DNA from: Fimbriiglobus sp.
Lineage (GTDB): Bacteria > Planctomycetota > Planctomycetia > Gemmatales > Gemmataceae
Direction: 5' to 3'
DNA: 7,556 nt
Assembly: GCA_025352585.1 (NCBI GenBank)
Contig: JANXTD010000823.1
Coordinates: 1 to 7,556, forward strand
Shown: one piece after another, positions 5,917-7,556 of the stretch
Numbering within the stretch: the stretch's first letter is position 1
Layout: every line of letters begins with the position of its first letter
Translations under genes and position numbers: made by a program
Notes under the pieces: generated by a model
The model's database searches: none
Seen by the model: the letters and a program-made list of their open reading frames with translations, nothing else
What the model was told of the DNA's origin: nothing

Positions 5917-6767
5917 CAACGCAAGAGAGCCGCTATCTCGAACTACTACTATCGCCACTCGATAAATGTGCTGACTACCGGCCAAAGTTCGGTTCTGAGA
6001 GTTCCAGCGGGGTTTCCTTAGATGGCTTTAAGCGGTTATATGGCAACGACCCGTTCTACCACTGGATTGGGCTCGACTCTGACCTCATGTATGCTGCGCA
6101 CAAAGCTGCAGGCGGCATGACTTCTATCTACAGACAACTCGGTGCTGGTTGCGAACAACTTTTCCGCGAGTTGATCCGCGATTCTTTCGGTTTAACGGTG
6201 CCGCAAGTTACTTGGTCTTATGTGGTGGAGAAAAAGGACAAAACTAATGGCACGTTGACCCTTGACGCGAGGATCGATGTCGCGCACATTTTGGACATGA
6301 CAAAGGTATCGCAGGTTACTCAGTGGCTTCAGCGAACTGGCCAATTTTTAAAGTTAAGCAACGACCGTGTCAGCCAGATCAGAGGAGCAATCTTTGAGGC
6401 CCGCCAGGGTTATAAAAGCGCGGACGCAAAGCGAGTTAACGCTGATCTAGGATTTGGTCTAAACGCCAGCTTTGACAACTATCTGCCTGTGTTTGCCGTC
6501 ATTTCCACCCAAGCTAGCAAATCTGTTCTTAGGCGATACCGAAACAACAAAATGCTGGTGCTCACAGGTATCATATCAGACGATGATACGGTTAGCACTT
6601 TTGCGTTCTTCAAGAACGTGGTTGGTTTTGAACTAGACAAGTTTTTTGAACGAAACTCTATCGCGATGCGTGAACGCTGTAATCTCGTTTTGGAAGCGTT
6701 GCTGAGCGCTAAGCAGGTCCCAGTCGGTCTGCCCCTTACCGCGCTCGAGTCAAAAAGGAAGCGTTGA
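5913..6767 (+). CDS. Probable type II restriction endonuclease, partner of the m5C methyltransferase
   Basis: A 284-residue soluble protein starting within the methyltransferase stop (ATGA). The call rests mainly on this pairing and on charged motifs. EARQGYKSADAKRVNAD (162-178) resembles the block I associate from memory with CCGG-cutting enzymes such as BsaWI, where a Lys and acidic residues form a PD-(D/E)XK-type centre. Earlier, GCEQLFRELIRD (79-90) offers a helix Glu (81 or 86) and LDARIDVAHI (117-126) offers Asp118/Asp122 as metal ligands. The C-terminal half has VFAVISTQASKSVLRRYR and FELDKFFERNS. No helicase, ATPase or membrane segment is present, so a simple type II enzyme fits better than type I or III. 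Low-GC codon use matches the methyltransferase. Family placement and specificity are inference; another R-M-linked role is possible but less likely. Confidence 0.72.
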   Translation: MTTQESRYLELLLSPLDKCADYRPKFGSESSSGVSLDGFKRLYGNDPFYHWIGLDSDLMYAAHKAAGGMTSIYRQLGAGCEQLFRELIRDSFGLTVPQVTWSYVVEKKDKTNGTLTLDARIDVAHILDMTKVSQVTQWLQRTGQFLKLSNDRVSQIRGAIFEARQGYKSADAKRVNADLGFGLNASFDNYLPVFAVISTQASKSVLRRYRNNKMLVLTGIISDDDTVSTFAFFKNVVGFELDKFFERNSIAMRERCNLVLEALLSAKQVPVGLPLTALESKRKR

Positions 6768-6831
6768 CGTTAGAGCCATCACCGGCTTACTCATGCTACC
6801 TCTTTTCACTACCTCAGCTCGACTTGCCCTG

Positions 6832-6857
6832 TTGCCCCTTGCCGGGCGCGGTACAAT
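6832..6857 (+). promoter_or_regulatory. Candidate rpsA promoter
   Basis: TACAAT at 6852-6857 is a five-of-six match to the sigma70 -10 box and stands out in GC-rich surroundings. The best upstream -35-like element, TTGCCC at 6832-6837, is only 14 bases away; another TTGCCC at 6824-6829 is 22 away, so neither spacing is ideal. Transcription would begin near 6864, leaving a leader of about 135 bases before the rpsA ATG. Confidence 0.38.
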
Positions 6858-6862
6858 TCCGA

Positions 6863-6890
6863 CAGTGTGGCGAACCCCCTCCAGTGTGGC
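6863..6890 (+). repeat. Direct 9-base repeat CAGTGTGGC in rpsA leader
   Basis: CAGTGTGGC occurs at 6863-6871 and again at 6882-6890, a 19-base period just downstream of the candidate -10 box. A shorter copy, TGTGGC, lies at 6931-6936. The spacing of nearly two helical turns would suit a DNA-binding protein, but chance is not excluded. Confidence 0.4.
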
Positions 6891-6909
6891 CCGCGCCGTG
6901 TCGCGGGCC
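6888..6909 (+). promoter_or_regulatory. Perfect 8-bp hairpin in rpsA leader
   Basis: GGCCCGCG (6888-6895) pairs with CGCGGGCC (6902-6909) around a 6-base loop. Five Ts occur at 6927-6931, 17 bases beyond the stem, too far for a simple intrinsic terminator. It may be a leader structure for rpsA control or a consequence of high GC. Confidence 0.35.
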
Positions 6910-6997
6910 GGGGTCGTCGCGTCCTCTTTTTGTGGCACGGTTCGCGAGTCGGGAATGGCCCGGCAAACGGACTGCTCGAAGGCTCCTCTTACCGATT

Positions 6998-7556
6998 ATG
7001 GTCAATCGTAACTTGATGCGGCAGTTCGACGGCGACGACAACGACAGCCTCGAAAAGGAACTCGAAGAACTCTTCGGCGGGGCCGAGGGCCTCGACACCT
7101 GGCTCATTAACGACACCCAGTCGTTCGACTCCAACAAGATCGTCTCCGGCAAGGTCCTCGAAATTCGCGGCGACGACGTCGTCATCGACATCGGCTACAA
7201 GTCCGAAGGCGTCATCAAGCTCGACGAGTGGAAGGACGAGGCGGGCGAGTACGTCAACATCCCCCGCGCCGGCGACACCATCGAAGTGCTGCTCGAGACC
7301 GTCGAGGACGAGCACGGCGGCATCAACCTCTCCTACCGCAAGGCGAAGCGGCAGAAGGAGTGGGAGTCGATCCTTGCCAAGCACAAGGAAGGCGACGTCG
7401 TCACCGGGGCCGTCACCAAGAAGATCAAGGGTGGCTTGCTCATCAACATCGGCGTCAACGTGTTCCTGCCCGCGTCGCAGGTGGACATTCGCCGCCCGGC
7501 AGACATCGGCGAGTACATCGGCCAGACGATTCAGTGCATGATCTTGAAGATCGACG
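6998..7556 (+). CDS. rpsA: 30S ribosomal protein S1, partial (C-terminus outside window)
   Basis: An open frame of 186 codons runs to the right edge. S1 binds mRNA on the small ribosomal subunit through repeated S1 (OB-fold) domains and helps initiate translation. Seen: a first domain from about residue 47, KIVSGKVLEIRGDDVVIDIGYKSEG-type, continuing through VEDEHGGINLSYRKAKRQKEW, and a second from about 132, GDVVTGAVTKKIKGGLLINIG then VFLPASQVDIR. The LSxxKAKRxxxW link and KGG..FLP..VD..R pattern are those of bacterial S1. The acidic N-terminal arm (MVNRNLMRQFDGDDND) precedes the domains. I chose the ATG at 6998; an in-frame ATG at 7016 is the alternative. The Shine-Dalgarno is weak (GAAGG about 15 bases upstream). 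Codon use is native high GC. In E. coli S1 represses its own translation; the leader here could do likewise. Confidence 0.92.
   Translation, partial: MVNRNLMRQFDGDDNDSLEKELEELFGGAEGLDTWLINDTQSFDSNKIVSGKVLEIRGDDVVIDIGYKSEGVIKLDEWKDEAGEYVNIPRAGDTIEVLLETVEDEHGGINLSYRKAKRQKEWESILAKHKEGDVVTGAVTKKIKGGLLINIGVNVFLPASQVDIRRPADIGEYIGQTIQCMILKID

Larger units (their letters stand above)
4810..6767 (+). other. Type II restriction-modification cassette (methyltransferase + endonuclease), probably horizontally acquired
   Basis: Two overlapping genes form a self-contained defence and selfish unit: the methyltransferase marks host sites and the endonuclease cuts unmarked DNA. Methyltransferase-first order with a 4-base overlap would let protection precede cutting. 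Sampled 60-base lines at 5041 and 6541 have 26 and 25 G/C, against 44 at 2641 in the TPR gene. No control (C) protein, vsr repair gene, integrase or transposase is visible, so the means of entry is not shown. Confidence 0.75.
6768..6997 (+). other. Intergenic region upstream of rpsA
   Basis: This 230-base stretch begins in low-GC cassette-like sequence, returns to native high GC by about 6830, and carries a candidate promoter, three TGTGGC copies and a hairpin before the rpsA start. Short reading frames on both strands have no recognisable protein features. No terminator for the endonuclease gene is evident, so read-through into rpsA is possible. Confidence 0.5.

Noticed and set aside
6888..6931. 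Intrinsic terminator for the restriction-modification cassette
   Set aside because: The stem is good, but the T-run starts 17 bases after it, so the standard stem-plus-U-tract form is absent.
6793..7011. 72-codon plus-strand frame before rpsA and the overlapping 6750-6938 minus-strand frame
   Set aside because: Both cover the candidate promoter and leader, overlap the rpsA or endonuclease ends in other frames, and show no protein features.
1..7556. CRISPR array, insertion sequence or inverted-repeat element
   Set aside because: No regularly spaced identical repeats with unique spacers, no transposase motifs and no paired terminal repeats were found on reading through the window.

Overview
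The window looks like a chromosome segment of a high-GC bacterium, most likely a planctomycete of the Gemmata type. This is inferred from strong GC bias (a hand-counted 60-base line at 2641 has 44 G/C), few Shine-Dalgarno sites, the style of the TPR-glycosyltransferase protein, and an S1 protein that begins MVNRNLMRQFD. No database search was possible, so the taxonomy is tentative.

Layout. On the minus strand, 2003 down to 1 is a tight three-gene operon: a HAD-like protein, a FabZ-like dehydratase and TrmB, which runs off the left edge. HAD and fabZ are 12 bases apart, and fabZ and trmB overlap by 4 bases (GTGA). Diverging from it across 64 bases is a plus-strand pair. The first gene is a 623-residue protein with about nine TPR units and a C-terminal GT-B glycosyltransferase-like domain. 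Nine bases later comes a classical short-chain dehydrogenase/reductase (SDR). At 6998 the plus-strand gene for ribosomal protein S1 (rpsA) begins and leaves the window on the right.

Between the SDR and rpsA sits a block of clearly different composition (about 4714-6800; sampled lines 42-43% G/C, different codon use). It encodes a complete DNA cytosine-5 methyltransferase overlapped by 4 bases (ATGA) with a 284-residue protein that is best read as its restriction endonuclease. This is a compact type II restriction-modification cassette, probably acquired horizontally, lying just upstream of the rpsA promoter region. No integrase, transposase, control protein or vsr gene is visible with it.

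Points most worth a second look: the endonuclease, whose family and specificity I can only guess; the HAD-like protein, which has lost its catalytic aspartate; the SDR with altered NNAG and Asn positions; and the rpsA leader with a hairpin and repeated TGTGGC. No gene-free stretch exceeds 300 bases; the longest, 6768-6997, is described below.
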